DNA of 14,689 bases from Alistipes sp. (GTDB lineage: Bacteria > Bacteroidota > Bacteroidia > Bacteroidales > Rikenellaceae), in assembly GCA_029065825.1 (NCBI GenBank), contig JAIEHQ010000100.1, forward strand, positions 1 through 14,689, given 5' to 3'. Made by a program: the position numbers and the translations under genes. Below, piece after piece: positions 8,425 through 14,656 of this stretch. A model generated the notes under the pieces. That model searched no databases, was not told where the DNA came from, and was given only the letters and a program-made list of their open reading frames with translations. Within the stretch, counting starts at the first letter, position 1, and each line of letters starts with the position of its first letter.

Positions 8425-9006
8425 ATGAAACGAGTCATACTATACATCGCCGCGAGTCTCGACGGATACATCGCGGACGAACGGGGTTCCGTAAGCTGGA
8501 TCGAGGGCGAGGAGGAATCCGCCGAGATGCCGGACAACTATTCGCTCTTTTTCGAAAGCATCGACACCGTCGTCATGGGACGGAAAACCTACGAGCAGAT
8601 CGTAACGGAGCTATCGCCCGACAAGTGGCCCTATGCGGGAGCCGTGACCTATGTCCTGACCCGCAGGAGGGAGACCGACGACACCGAAGAGATCCGATTC
8701 ACGGATACCGACCCCTGCCAGCTCGTAAACCGCCTCCGGCAGGGCGACGGAAAGAACATCTGGATCTGCGGCGGCGCGGAGGTCGCGAATCAACTGATAA
8801 AAGAGGATCTGATCGACATTTTTCACATTTCGATCATCCCCGTTTTGCTCGGCGGCGGCATCAGGCTGTTCGGCCCGACAGGAAGTCCGCGCGACTTGCG
8901 GCTGACCTGCACGCAGGAGTACAACGGAATAATCGAGGCCGTTTACGAACGCAGAGCAGCAGCGCCCAAAGTTCACAGCACGGGAAACCGCTCCATGCGG
9001 GCATAA
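8425..9006 (+). CDS. dihydrofolate reductase family protein (RibD C-terminal type)
   Basis: A 193-residue cytoplasmic protein of the DHFR/RibD_C fold, a family of NADPH-dependent reductases. It shows the typical opening VILYIAASLDGYIAD (4-18), the nucleotide-region motif VVMGRKTYEQI, the turn IWICGGAEVANQLI and the closing pattern DIFHISIIPVLLGGGIRLF. These small stand-alone members (YwjB/YyaP-like) usually have unassigned substrates, so it should not be taken as the essential folate enzyme. The start ATG 8425 fits the family N-terminus. It lies 46 bases after the regulator gene with no visible promoter and may be co-transcribed with it. Its last 34 bases overlap the convergent nuclease gene, and the arginine-rich tail (about 176-193) looks like an extension beyond the fold. 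Confidence 0.87.
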   Translation: MKRVILYIAASLDGYIADERGSVSWIEGEEESAEMPDNYSLFFESIDTVVMGRKTYEQIVTELSPDKWPYAGAVTYVLTRRRETDDTEEIRFTDTDPCQLVNRLRQGDGKNIWICGGAEVANQLIKEDLIDIFHISIIPVLLGGGIRLFGPTGSPRDLRLTCTQEYNGIIEAVYERRAAAPKVHSTGNRSMRA

Positions 9007-9422
9007 GTGCCGTCCTCGCAAAGCCGGTAGCAGTAGTGGCTGCGGCCGTTGGTCAGCACCACGTAACGGGCCTGCAGCACCGAATTGTAACGCACGGCCT
9101 GCGCCAGGGTATCGCGTCCGATCTTCACGCCGGCAGCCTTGCACTCGGCCAGCAGCAGCGGCCGCGCGCAGTCGTCCACGACCACCACGTCGGCCCGCTG
9201 GGGCGATCCGTTCATCGCCACGGCATACTCCTGGACGATCCGCGTGGGCTGCGCCCCGCAATGGGTGGTCAGAAACTGGATCAGATGGCGGCGCACCCAC
9301 TCCTCGGGAGTCAGCACCAGGAAGGTCTTGCGCAGCGGATCCCACACCGACAGCCCAGAATCGCGGCGCACGACCCGCAGACGGACGGCGGGAAAGTCGA
9401 GTTCGGGATAGTCGGGATTCAT
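8973..9422 (-). CDS. stand-alone HsdR N-terminal-type nuclease domain protein
   Basis: A 149-residue protein matching the N-terminal nuclease domain of type I restriction R subunits (HSDR_N, PF13588 type) without the helicase that normally follows. The PD-(D/E)xK core is visible: Asp78 in RADVVVVDD, then Glu93-x-Lys95 in LLLAECKA, then Gln108...Tyr112 in AQAVRYN, which fits the R-subunit QxxxY motif. These residues suggest an intact Mg-dependent nuclease fold, although the biological role of such single-domain proteins in Bacteroidota is not known to me. No methylase or specificity subunit lies nearby, so it is not part of a restriction system here. The ATG at 9422-9420 is preceded by a TATATTTG -7 box. 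It is divergent from the GH2-like gene (44-base gap) and convergent with the reductase gene (34-base overlap). Confidence 0.85.
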   Translation of the reverse strand: MNPDYPELDFPAVRLRVVRRDSGLSVWDPLRKTFLVLTPEEWVRRHLIQFLTTHCGAQPTRIVQEYAVAMNGSPQRADVVVVDDCARPLLLAECKAAGVKIGRDTLAQAVRYNSVLQARYVVLTNGRSHYCYRLCEDGTYARMERFPVL

Positions 9423-9438
9423 ATTCGGGAAAAATTAG

Positions 9439-9446
9439 TAACTTTC
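9439..9446 (+). promoter_or_regulatory. possible -7 element for the GH2-like gene
   Basis: TAACTTTC matches seven of eight positions of TAnnTTTG and lies 20 bases before the ATG at 9467. No clear -33 element accompanies it. It sits a few bases from the opposing -7 box of the nuclease gene, so the two promoters would compete for the same stretch. Confidence 0.35.
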
Positions 9447-9451
9447 GACCG

Positions 9452-9459
9452 CAAATATA
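9452..9459 (-). promoter_or_regulatory. -7 element for the nuclease-domain gene
   Basis: TATATTTG on the minus strand is a full match to TAnnTTTG. It would start transcription near 9446, about 24 bases before the ATG at 9422. The -33 position is poor; it would fall inside the start of the divergent GH2-like gene. Confidence 0.5.
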
Positions 9460-9466
9460 CGAATTT

Positions 9467-10792
9467 ATGAGAATCATGCTTACATTGGCGGCTCTGGCCT
9501 GCGCCGGACTCGCCACAGCGCAGGAATACCGGTCGCCGGAGCCGACCTCCATAGGCAAGGAGCCGCCCCGCACCTCGTTCGCGGTCTATGCCTCGGCCGA
9601 AGAGGCCGATGCGGGATCGCTCGAAAGTTCGCAGTACCTGCGTCCGATCGACTCGTGGACGGAGCAGACGACCGACCGGGGACGGGAGTTCTCCGCCCGC
9701 TTCTCCGCACCGTTCGCCTGGCTCAACCGCCAGACGCTGCTCCACATCGAATGGGCGCCGGCCGCCTACGAGATCCGGCTGAACGGCCAAGTGGTCGGAT
9801 ACAGCCAGAACGGACGCAACCCGGCCGACTTCAACCTCACGCGCAAGATGCGGGAGGGATCCAACGAACTGGTCGTCGCACTGCTGACCGACTCGCCTGC
9901 CGCCGCTCTGGAGAGCTTCGCCACCGGCAGGGAGCCGCTCGCCCCGGGAACATGCTACGTCTTCTCGCAGCCGACCATCCGGATCCGCGATCTCTTTACC
10001 CGCACCGTGCGGGAGGGCGAAAGGTGGAATGCCGAGATCGGCGTAATAGTCAAGACCGACGCACTCAACCCCAAAAAGGCGAAGATCCACTACGAACTGC
10101 TCGCCGGACCCGAGACCGTCGCCGCGAGCGGCAACCGCGAAATCACGCTCGACATGCGCGGAGAGGATACGCTCCGTTTCATCGTCCCTATTCCCGATTC
10201 GATGCTCTGGAGCGCCCGCACGCCGCGGTGCTACACACTGCGGCTCAAAACCCAGACGGAGGGTCGCTTTACCGAACACCTCTCCCATCGGGTCGGATTC
10301 CGCACCGTAGCCTCATCGGACGATGCGCTGACGATCAACGGTGTCCCGACACCGCTGCGGGCCGTACCCGCATTGGGCGACACCCTCTCCGTCAAACGGC
10401 TGCGCGACTGGCGCGAGGCGGGTTACAACCTCATCCTGCTGCCCCCGGGCGGCGTGCCCCGCGCGCTGTACGACCTCTGTGACAGGGAAGGATTCTATGT
10501 CGTCGAACAGGCTCCCATATCGACACGGCGCAGCGGCGACTCGCGCCGCCGGGGAGGCAACCCGTCGAACGATCCCCGCTGGCTTCCGGCCTACCTCTCG
10601 CGCATCGAAGAGAGCTACCACACCGCCCAGATCCACCCCTGCGTGATCGGCTTCTCGATCGCCGACGACTCGGCCAACGGCATCAACCTCTACGAAGGCT
10701 ACCTGCGGCTGAAAGCCATCGAAAAGGAGCGCCCGGTAATCTACCCCGATGCGGCGGGCGAATGGAACAGCGATCCGTTCCCCCGTCCGTAG
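9467..10792 (+). CDS. exported GH2 beta-galactosidase-like protein, predicted catalytically inactive
   Basis: A 441-residue protein with a signal peptide (MRIMLTLAALACAGLATAQ, cleavage near 19). Next comes a GH2 sugar-binding jelly-roll domain (about 50-175, with LNGQVVGYSQNGRNPADFNL), an Ig-like domain (about 180-280) and the first part of the TIM barrel (about 287-441). Homology to LacZ-type enzymes is clear in LYDLCDREGFYVVEQAPIST, NDPRWLPAYLSRIEE and HPCVIGFSIADDSANG. The catalytic residues are changed. The family SLGNESG becomes SIADDSA (Asp400-Asp401 in place of Asn-Glu). The metal-site IETH becomes ISTR (Ser352, Arg354). The NRHEH and SHYPN histidine motifs are gone. The chain stops after WNSDPFPRP, before the nucleophile strand. 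Full enzymes exceed 800 residues. A periplasmic or surface carbohydrate-binding role is an inference. It is divergent from the nuclease gene. Confidence 0.8.
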   Translation: MRIMLTLAALACAGLATAQEYRSPEPTSIGKEPPRTSFAVYASAEEADAGSLESSQYLRPIDSWTEQTTDRGREFSARFSAPFAWLNRQTLLHIEWAPAAYEIRLNGQVVGYSQNGRNPADFNLTRKMREGSNELVVALLTDSPAAALESFATGREPLAPGTCYVFSQPTIRIRDLFTRTVREGERWNAEIGVIVKTDALNPKKAKIHYELLAGPETVAASGNREITLDMRGEDTLRFIVPIPDSMLWSARTPRCYTLRLKTQTEGRFTEHLSHRVGFRTVASSDDALTINGVPTPLRAVPALGDTLSVKRLRDWREAGYNLILLPPGGVPRALYDLCDREGFYVVEQAPISTRRSGDSRRRGGNPSNDPRWLPAYLSRIEESYHTAQIHPCVIGFSIADDSANGINLYEGYLRLKAIEKERPVIYPDAAGEWNSDPFPRP

Positions 10793-10823
10793 CTGCGCCC
10801 CGTTTCCGGACCCAAAATCACAC

Positions 10824-10863
10824 GCCCGCCTCCGAGCTGCGAGAAACCGCACTGGAGGCGGGC
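10824..10863. other. two-tier GC-rich hairpin
   Basis: GCCCGCCTCC (10824-10833) pairs perfectly with GGAGGCGGGC (10854-10863). An inner stem TGCG (10838-10841) with CGCA (10848-10851) encloses AGAAAC. It begins 31 bases after the GH2-like stop but is not followed by a T-run, so it may protect the 3' end or be part of a structured RNA rather than a simple terminator. Confidence 0.55.
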
Positions 10864-10969
10864 ATGCCGTTTCGATGGTGCCCCGCAGAAGGCTCGCAGG
10901 CTGCTCTCCGCCCGCCCGAGCACGGAGGGCAGGCACAGAGGGACCGCCCCTCCGCATCCGCCGCAATTC

Positions 10970-10998
10970 TTCGCCCCGGCCGAAATGGCCGGGGCGAA
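10970..10998 (+). terminator. probable terminator of the GH2-like gene
   Basis: A 12-base-pair perfect stem, TTCGCCCCGGCC (10970-10981) with GGCCGGGGCGAA (10987-10998), encloses a GAAAT loop and is followed by TTATTT. It lies 177 bases downstream of the GH2-like stop, a long 3' untranslated region. The core resembles the der terminator. Confidence 0.65.
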
Positions 10999-11182
10999 TT
11001 ATTTCCAGTCCGTCTTCCCGGAAGGCAGCTATTGGCCCCCGAAGAGCAAGCCGAAGAGTGCCAGAAACCGAAAAATCCCCCAGCACGCTGCCGTCCGATG
11101 CTTGCCGCACATGGGCCGGACTGTACCGCCACACAGGGAATACCCGGAAACAACACCCGGGAAACAGCCCTCGAAACGCACC

Positions 11183-11214
11183 CGAGGCACCCTGCCCTGC
11201 CGGAGGGTGCCTCG
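11183..11214. other. unassigned 11-bp hairpin
   Basis: CGAGGCACCCT (11183-11193) pairs perfectly with AGGGTGCCTCG (11204-11214) around a 10-base loop. Neither side has a T-run, and neither flanking gene needs it as a terminator. Confidence 0.5.
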
Positions 11215-11246
11215 TCGCATCCCATTTCGCCGACTATACAAAGAAA

Positions 11247-11275
11247 GAGGGAGGAGCCTGCGCGGCTCCTCCCTC
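11247..11275 (-). terminator. terminator of the lipoprotein gene
   Basis: A 12-base-pair perfect stem, GAGGGAGGAGCC (11247-11258) with GGCTCCTCCCTC (11264-11275), encloses a 5-base loop. On the minus strand it is followed by TTTCTTTG. It lies 35 bases past the lipoprotein stop codon. Confidence 0.75.
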
Positions 11276-11310
11276 CCGGGAAACGTCCGGAGCGAATCCG
11301 GAATCGTATT

Positions 11311-13779
11311 TTAGCGGCTCATGTCAGCCTGCGCCTCGATGACACCCGCCAGGTGTGCATTCAGATCGAAATCGTTCTCTACGAGCGCATGCTCCTCGCC
11401 GCGGCATACGACGGGACCGCGCTTGTAGGCCGCACGCTCGGCTTCGGCTACAGCGAACGAAGCGGTGCTGAAGCGCAGCGGTGCCGAGAAGGTCACGGAG
11501 TTCGATTTTACCGAAGCGACGCTCGCCGCAGAGGTATTCCATCCGCCCTGGGTGGGAGCCGTCATCGGATCGGAGAAATCGTACTCGCGCAGATCGGGCT
11601 CCTCGTAGTGCATCGGGCCCCATGCTCCGGTCTCGTCCTGGGCCGCATAGAAGAAGCCCCAGTACTCCAGACCCGGCGGCAGGTAACGGCCGATGCGGGC
11701 ATCCTTATAACCCAGCGTGCTGGTGTCGAAATACTCGTAGATCAGATCGTCCGACAGAGGCATGTAGCGGCGTGCCTGGTGCAGCAGACCGTAATAGTGG
11801 GCGCAATACTCGTTGGGCTCCAGCCAGAAGATGAAGACGGGCGAGCCGGCGCAACCCTTGTAGGCAGTCGGATAAAGGCTCTCGAGCACCGTACCGTCGT
11901 AGATTTTCCACGAAGCGGTCAGATCGGCCTTGTCGCTGCGGGGCAGAGGCGTAGTGGTTATCTTGGCCGTCGTGATGTCGGACAGCACCTGTCCGCCGGC
12001 GAAGGCGAAGGCGAAGGCGACGTAATCGGTACCGGGCGTACAGAACGAAGTCATGTGCTGCTCGCCGACCACGCAGGAGCTCTCGATGCTTCCGTCGGCA
12101 TGGATCATCTCCTCGACGAAGTCGCGCCAGCTCTCATAGGCATCGAACCACTCGCTCGTGACGATACCCGCATAGTAGAACACGTCGTCGTAGTTGGGCT
12201 TGAACGTCGCGGAAACCTGACGCAGCACGCTCACGTCGATGTCCTCGATCTCGACCTTGAAGTCCGCGGGGCAGGATGCCTCGCTCGTCACGAAATCCTT
12301 CGACGCGATGGTCGTCGTACGGTGGCCGGTCTTGTCGAAACCGAATACGAAGACGGTCAGTTCCTGCTTGGGAAGCAGCACCCAGTTCAGGTCGGCCGCG
12401 AGGTTACGCGTCTGCTCGCCGCGCATTACCCAGGTGTTGGTCTCCCAGTTGGAGGGATCGCCGTTGCCGTCGGTCCATCCGTCCTGACGCTGCAGCGTAC
12501 GCTCGACGATCTGGCTCAGGGGGGCATCCTTGAAAGCGGCGGTCGGGGTCACGCCGATGTAATAGGTCGTCTCGGCATCGGAAGGAACCACGTGGATGGT
12601 CGCATCCTTGGCCTTGACGCTGGGAATCGACACCTCGAACGTACAGGGATTGGTCGGCTCGATATCGGCAGTCTTGACGACGTTGCGCGTGAAATCGGTC
12701 GTGTAGTTGTAGCTCTCGTCCATCGCATAGGTGTAGAGGTAGTACTCCGTACCGCCCCATACGCGGATCGAACCGGTCAGCTCGGAGAGTCTGAACTGCA
12801 GAGCCCCCCGGTACATCTGGGGTTTGGGATCGGCCTTGCGCACGTTGAGCAGCGTGTTGTTGCGGATGATCTCGTCGGTATATTCGTTCGTGCGGAACGC
12901 ATACTCGTTCAGGTAGGTGAAGCTCCACATCGCGTTTTCGCTGTCGGCTCCCGTCGGAGTGATGGTAATCAGCGCGTCGTAGGACCCGATGGGCACCGAC
13001 TCCACTTTGAAGGTGCAATCGATCTGAGGCACGACCTCCGTCCGGAACTCTTTCTTGTAGATCGACGAAAGAGGCTCCAGCGTAGAGATGTTGATCGCAT
13101 AGCAGTAAACGTAATACTCGGTGTCGGGATAGAGGTTGCTGAACTTGTAGCGGCTGTCCTCCGGATCCGACGGACCCGTGCTTGCATAGAGGCTGAGGTA
13201 GGTCTGAATGTCCAGATTATAGACCTTGTTGGCATACTCGGTCAGGAAGTCGAGGTCGTCGGCGATGATCTCGGACTCCTTGTATCTGTCGAAAGTGGCC
13301 TTGGCAAGCACCATCGCGATATAGGGAACGTCGTCGTTCGAAGGAGCGATGTTCACACGCATGTCGTTCTTGCCGAGCTCGGCGATCTCGATCTCGAACG
13401 ACATGCCGCCCTCGCGAATCTGGGTTACGGTCACTTTCGCATCGACCTCGCCGGGATAAGAGAGGGTAAGCACACCGACACGGTCCTTCGAATCATCCTC
13501 GTAACGGTTATATTTGAACTCGATGGTACCGTGTACTGACGTATCGAAGGAGTGCATCCAATCGACGGAAGATGTAACGGAAATTCCCCCCCCCTCGTAG
13601 AAAGGATCAGGAACCGTGTAAGTCAGCGTGGCCATACCGCCCGCAGCGTCCAGCGCCATGGTAGAACGCACCTCGATATTCGAGACTGCATCGACCGTTT
13701 CGTCGCTGCTGCAACTGCTGGCACCGATTGCGAGCATCGCCACGAAAGCGCCTACGCAATACGAAAACAGTTTTTTCAT
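11311..13779 (-). CDS. surface lipoprotein: BACON domain plus about five diverged repeat modules
   Basis: An 822-residue lipoprotein. The signal MKKLFSYCVGAFVAMLAIGASSC puts the lipidated cysteine at 23. The following SSDE resembles the acidic export signal that sends Bacteroidota lipoproteins to the cell surface. Residues about 34-125 are a BACON-type beta-sandwich (ending AKVTVTQIREGG), a domain tied in this phylum to glycan or mucin binding. About five modules of 110-130 residues follow, starting near 127, 254, 378, 503 and 620. They share an opening F.V.i...a.i.i.Ps..d..Y and a closing aromatic strand: DTEYYVYCYAI, GTEYYLYTYAM, ELTVFVFGFD, GTDYVAFAFAF, LEYWGFFYAA. They look fibronectin-III-like. 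The tail (725-822) is unassigned. The open frame extends to 13893, but the ATG at 13779 gives the proper lipoprotein signal. No enzyme motif is visible. It is probably monocistronic, with promoter and terminator recognisable. Confidence 0.88.
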   Translation of the reverse strand: MKKLFSYCVGAFVAMLAIGASSCSSDETVDAVSNIEVRSTMALDAAGGMATLTYTVPDPFYEGGGISVTSSVDWMHSFDTSVHGTIEFKYNRYEDDSKDRVGVLTLSYPGEVDAKVTVTQIREGGMSFEIEIAELGKNDMRVNIAPSNDDVPYIAMVLAKATFDRYKESEIIADDLDFLTEYANKVYNLDIQTYLSLYASTGPSDPEDSRYKFSNLYPDTEYYVYCYAINISTLEPLSSIYKKEFRTEVVPQIDCTFKVESVPIGSYDALITITPTGADSENAMWSFTYLNEYAFRTNEYTDEIIRNNTLLNVRKADPKPQMYRGALQFRLSELTGSIRVWGGTEYYLYTYAMDESYNYTTDFTRNVVKTADIEPTNPCTFEVSIPSVKAKDATIHVVPSDAETTYYIGVTPTAAFKDAPLSQIVERTLQRQDGWTDGNGDPSNWETNTWVMRGEQTRNLAADLNWVLLPKQELTVFVFGFDKTGHRTTTIASKDFVTSEASCPADFKVEIEDIDVSVLRQVSATFKPNYDDVFYYAGIVTSEWFDAYESWRDFVEEMIHADGSIESSCVVGEQHMTSFCTPGTDYVAFAFAFAGGQVLSDITTAKITTTPLPRSDKADLTASWKIYDGTVLESLYPTAYKGCAGSPVFIFWLEPNEYCAHYYGLLHQARRYMPLSDDLIYEYFDTSTLGYKDARIGRYLPPGLEYWGFFYAAQDETGAWGPMHYEEPDLREYDFSDPMTAPTQGGWNTSAASVASVKSNSVTFSAPLRFSTASFAVAEAERAAYKRGPVVCRGEEHALVENDFDLNAHLAGVIEAQADMSR

Positions 13780-13802
13780 AAAAAAATAAGTGTTTTTAGT
13801 TT

Positions 13803-13840
13803 GGGAAAGGCACAGCCATATCCTGCCCGTGCAGCTTCCC
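13803..13840 (-). other. imperfect leader hairpin of the lipoprotein mRNA
   Basis: GGGAA (13803-13807) pairs with TTCCC (13836-13840) and GCAC (13810-13813) with GTGC (13829-13832), with small internal bulges. It would sit in the roughly 77-base leader, 24 bases upstream of the ATG at 13779. Confidence 0.3.
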
Positions 13841-13862
13841 CGGGTTAATGAATTAAGAAAAA

Positions 13863-13894
13863 TAAAATTAAAAGTTAATTGAAAAGAGGACAAA
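13863..13894 (-). promoter_or_regulatory. promoter of the lipoprotein gene
   Basis: On the minus strand TTTG (13894-13891), a 20-base spacer and TAATTTTA (13870-13863) match the Bacteroidota promoter apart from the final base. The surrounding AT-rich stretch supports it. The implied leader is about 77 bases. Confidence 0.55.
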
Positions 13895-13947
13895 GAGGCT
13901 ATCCCCGCAATTCGGGAGGAGGACTGGGAGTCGTCAGGAACGGATCC

Positions 13948-14112
13948 TCATAATTGACGGACCGACCGAAACAAATCCCGGTCTGCCGACGATGGTATGT
14001 AAGAAAAATCCCCATTTTTCGTATCCGTTCCGACTGTACTGCCGCCGATCGCTCCGTTTGCCGCTCCGGTCTTTATCCGCGAGCCCGCCAACAGGCTTCG
14101 CACGACAGTCAT
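13948..14112 (-). CDS. possible 54-residue ORF of unknown function
   Basis: An ATG at 14112-14110 opens a frame of 54 residues (MTVVRSLLAGSRIKTGAANG..., ending SVRQL) that stops at 13948. I recognise no domain, signal peptide or membrane segment. The only support beyond its length is a promoter-like TTTG-N19-TACCTTTA ending 27 bases upstream on the same strand. It might be a small protein, a leader peptide for the lipoprotein downstream, or chance. Confidence 0.2.
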   Translation of the reverse strand: MTVVRSLLAGSRIKTGAANGAIGGSTVGTDTKNGDFSYIPSSADRDLFRSVRQL

Positions 14113-14637
14113 TCAGAATCTATATTTCCGAAATCAATGTAAAGGTATGTAGAATTTTTCGCACAACAAAATATTTTCCGGAAAATTTTCCAATATATTT
14201 TTAATTTACCGCCGAACAGTTTCTTAAATATTATTAAATACATTGCTACAAAGCGGTATTCCAACGAAATATTCCATCCCGAAGCATAACGGTCGCCCCC
14301 CCTGTTTCGCACAGCCCTCCCGACCGGAAAGCCATCCGCCGCCCGCTGCTCCGCCATCCGCATGCCGGCAGCATGCGCCCCGCGGCCGAAACGCCTTTTC
14401 CGAAAATTCCGCCCCGCCCCATCGCTTCCGAAGAGACGGAGTGCGGGAAATGCCCCGAATCCGCATGCACGGATCGCAGAAGTTCTCCTGCCCGAACGAC
14501 CGAAAATCCGTCCCGGATCGAACGAGAGTCATCCGCACCCAAAAATTATTATATTTTTAATACACTGAAAATCAACATAAAGAAAAATATTTTCGAAAAA
14601 AGTTATCTTTTTTCTTGCAGAAACAAAAAAGTCGCCA
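14113..14637. other. intergenic stretch upstream of the tRNA
   Basis: No convincing gene. Two AT-rich blocks (about 14113-14280 and 14536-14640) flank a GC-rich middle whose open frames look like noise. The AT blocks carry palindromes: ATTTTCCGGAAAAT (14173-14186), overlapping GGAAAATTTTCC (14180-14191), and TTTTCGAAAA (14590-14599). There is also a direct repeat TTAAATA (14224-14230, 14234-14240) at a 10-base period, and a small GC hairpin CGCATGC/GCATGCG (14359-14377). Confidence 0.5.
14140..14170 (-). promoter_or_regulatory. candidate minus-strand promoter in the AT-rich block
   Basis: TTTG (14170-14167), a 19-base spacer and TACCTTTA (14147-14140) match the phylum's promoter except for the last base. 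It points toward the possible 54-residue ORF and, further on, the lipoprotein gene, and could be a second, distal promoter for the latter. Confidence 0.4.
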
Positions 14638-14645
14638 TATATTTG
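14615..14645 (+). promoter_or_regulatory. promoter of the tRNA
   Basis: TTG (14615-14617), a 20-base spacer and TATATTTG (14638-14645) are a consensus Bacteroidota promoter. Transcription would start just before the tRNA 5' end at 14657. Confidence 0.75.
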
Positions 14646-14656
14646 CACTCGCAATC

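Larger units (their letters stand above)
10793..11310. other. gene-free interval of 518 bases with four strong hairpins
   Basis: It lies between the convergent GH2-like and lipoprotein genes. Open frames through it are arginine- and proline-rich and match nothing I recognise. It contains hairpins at 10824-10863, 10970-10998, 11183-11214 and 11247-11275. The second and fourth look like terminators for the flanking genes. I see no promoter that would drive a separate RNA. Confidence 0.6.

Noticed and set aside
8973..9422. Part of a type I restriction-modification system
   Set aside because: No methylase, specificity or helicase genes are present on either side, so only the single nuclease domain can be supported.
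10793..11310. A frameshifted remainder of the GH2 barrel
   Set aside because: None of the three forward frames shows GH2 C-terminal motifs, and hairpins fill the interval.
10985..11314. A 109-codon plus-strand frame in the gap after the GH2-like gene
   Set aside because: It begins inside a terminator hairpin and is arginine/proline-rich with no recognisable feature or promoter.
10762..13539. A 925-codon plus-strand open frame
   Set aside because: It runs antisense through the lipoprotein gene and the hairpin-rich gap and shows no domain. The minus-strand lipoprotein has a signal, domains and repeats.
13992..14204. A 70-codon plus-strand frame
   Set aside because: No promoter ahead of it, biased composition across an AT/GC boundary, and no recognisable domain.
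14224..14568. Several overlapping frames of 68-105 codons on both strands in the GC-rich middle of the last intergenic region
   Set aside because: All overlap one another in different frames, are proline/arginine-rich and lack promoters or homology that I can recognise.
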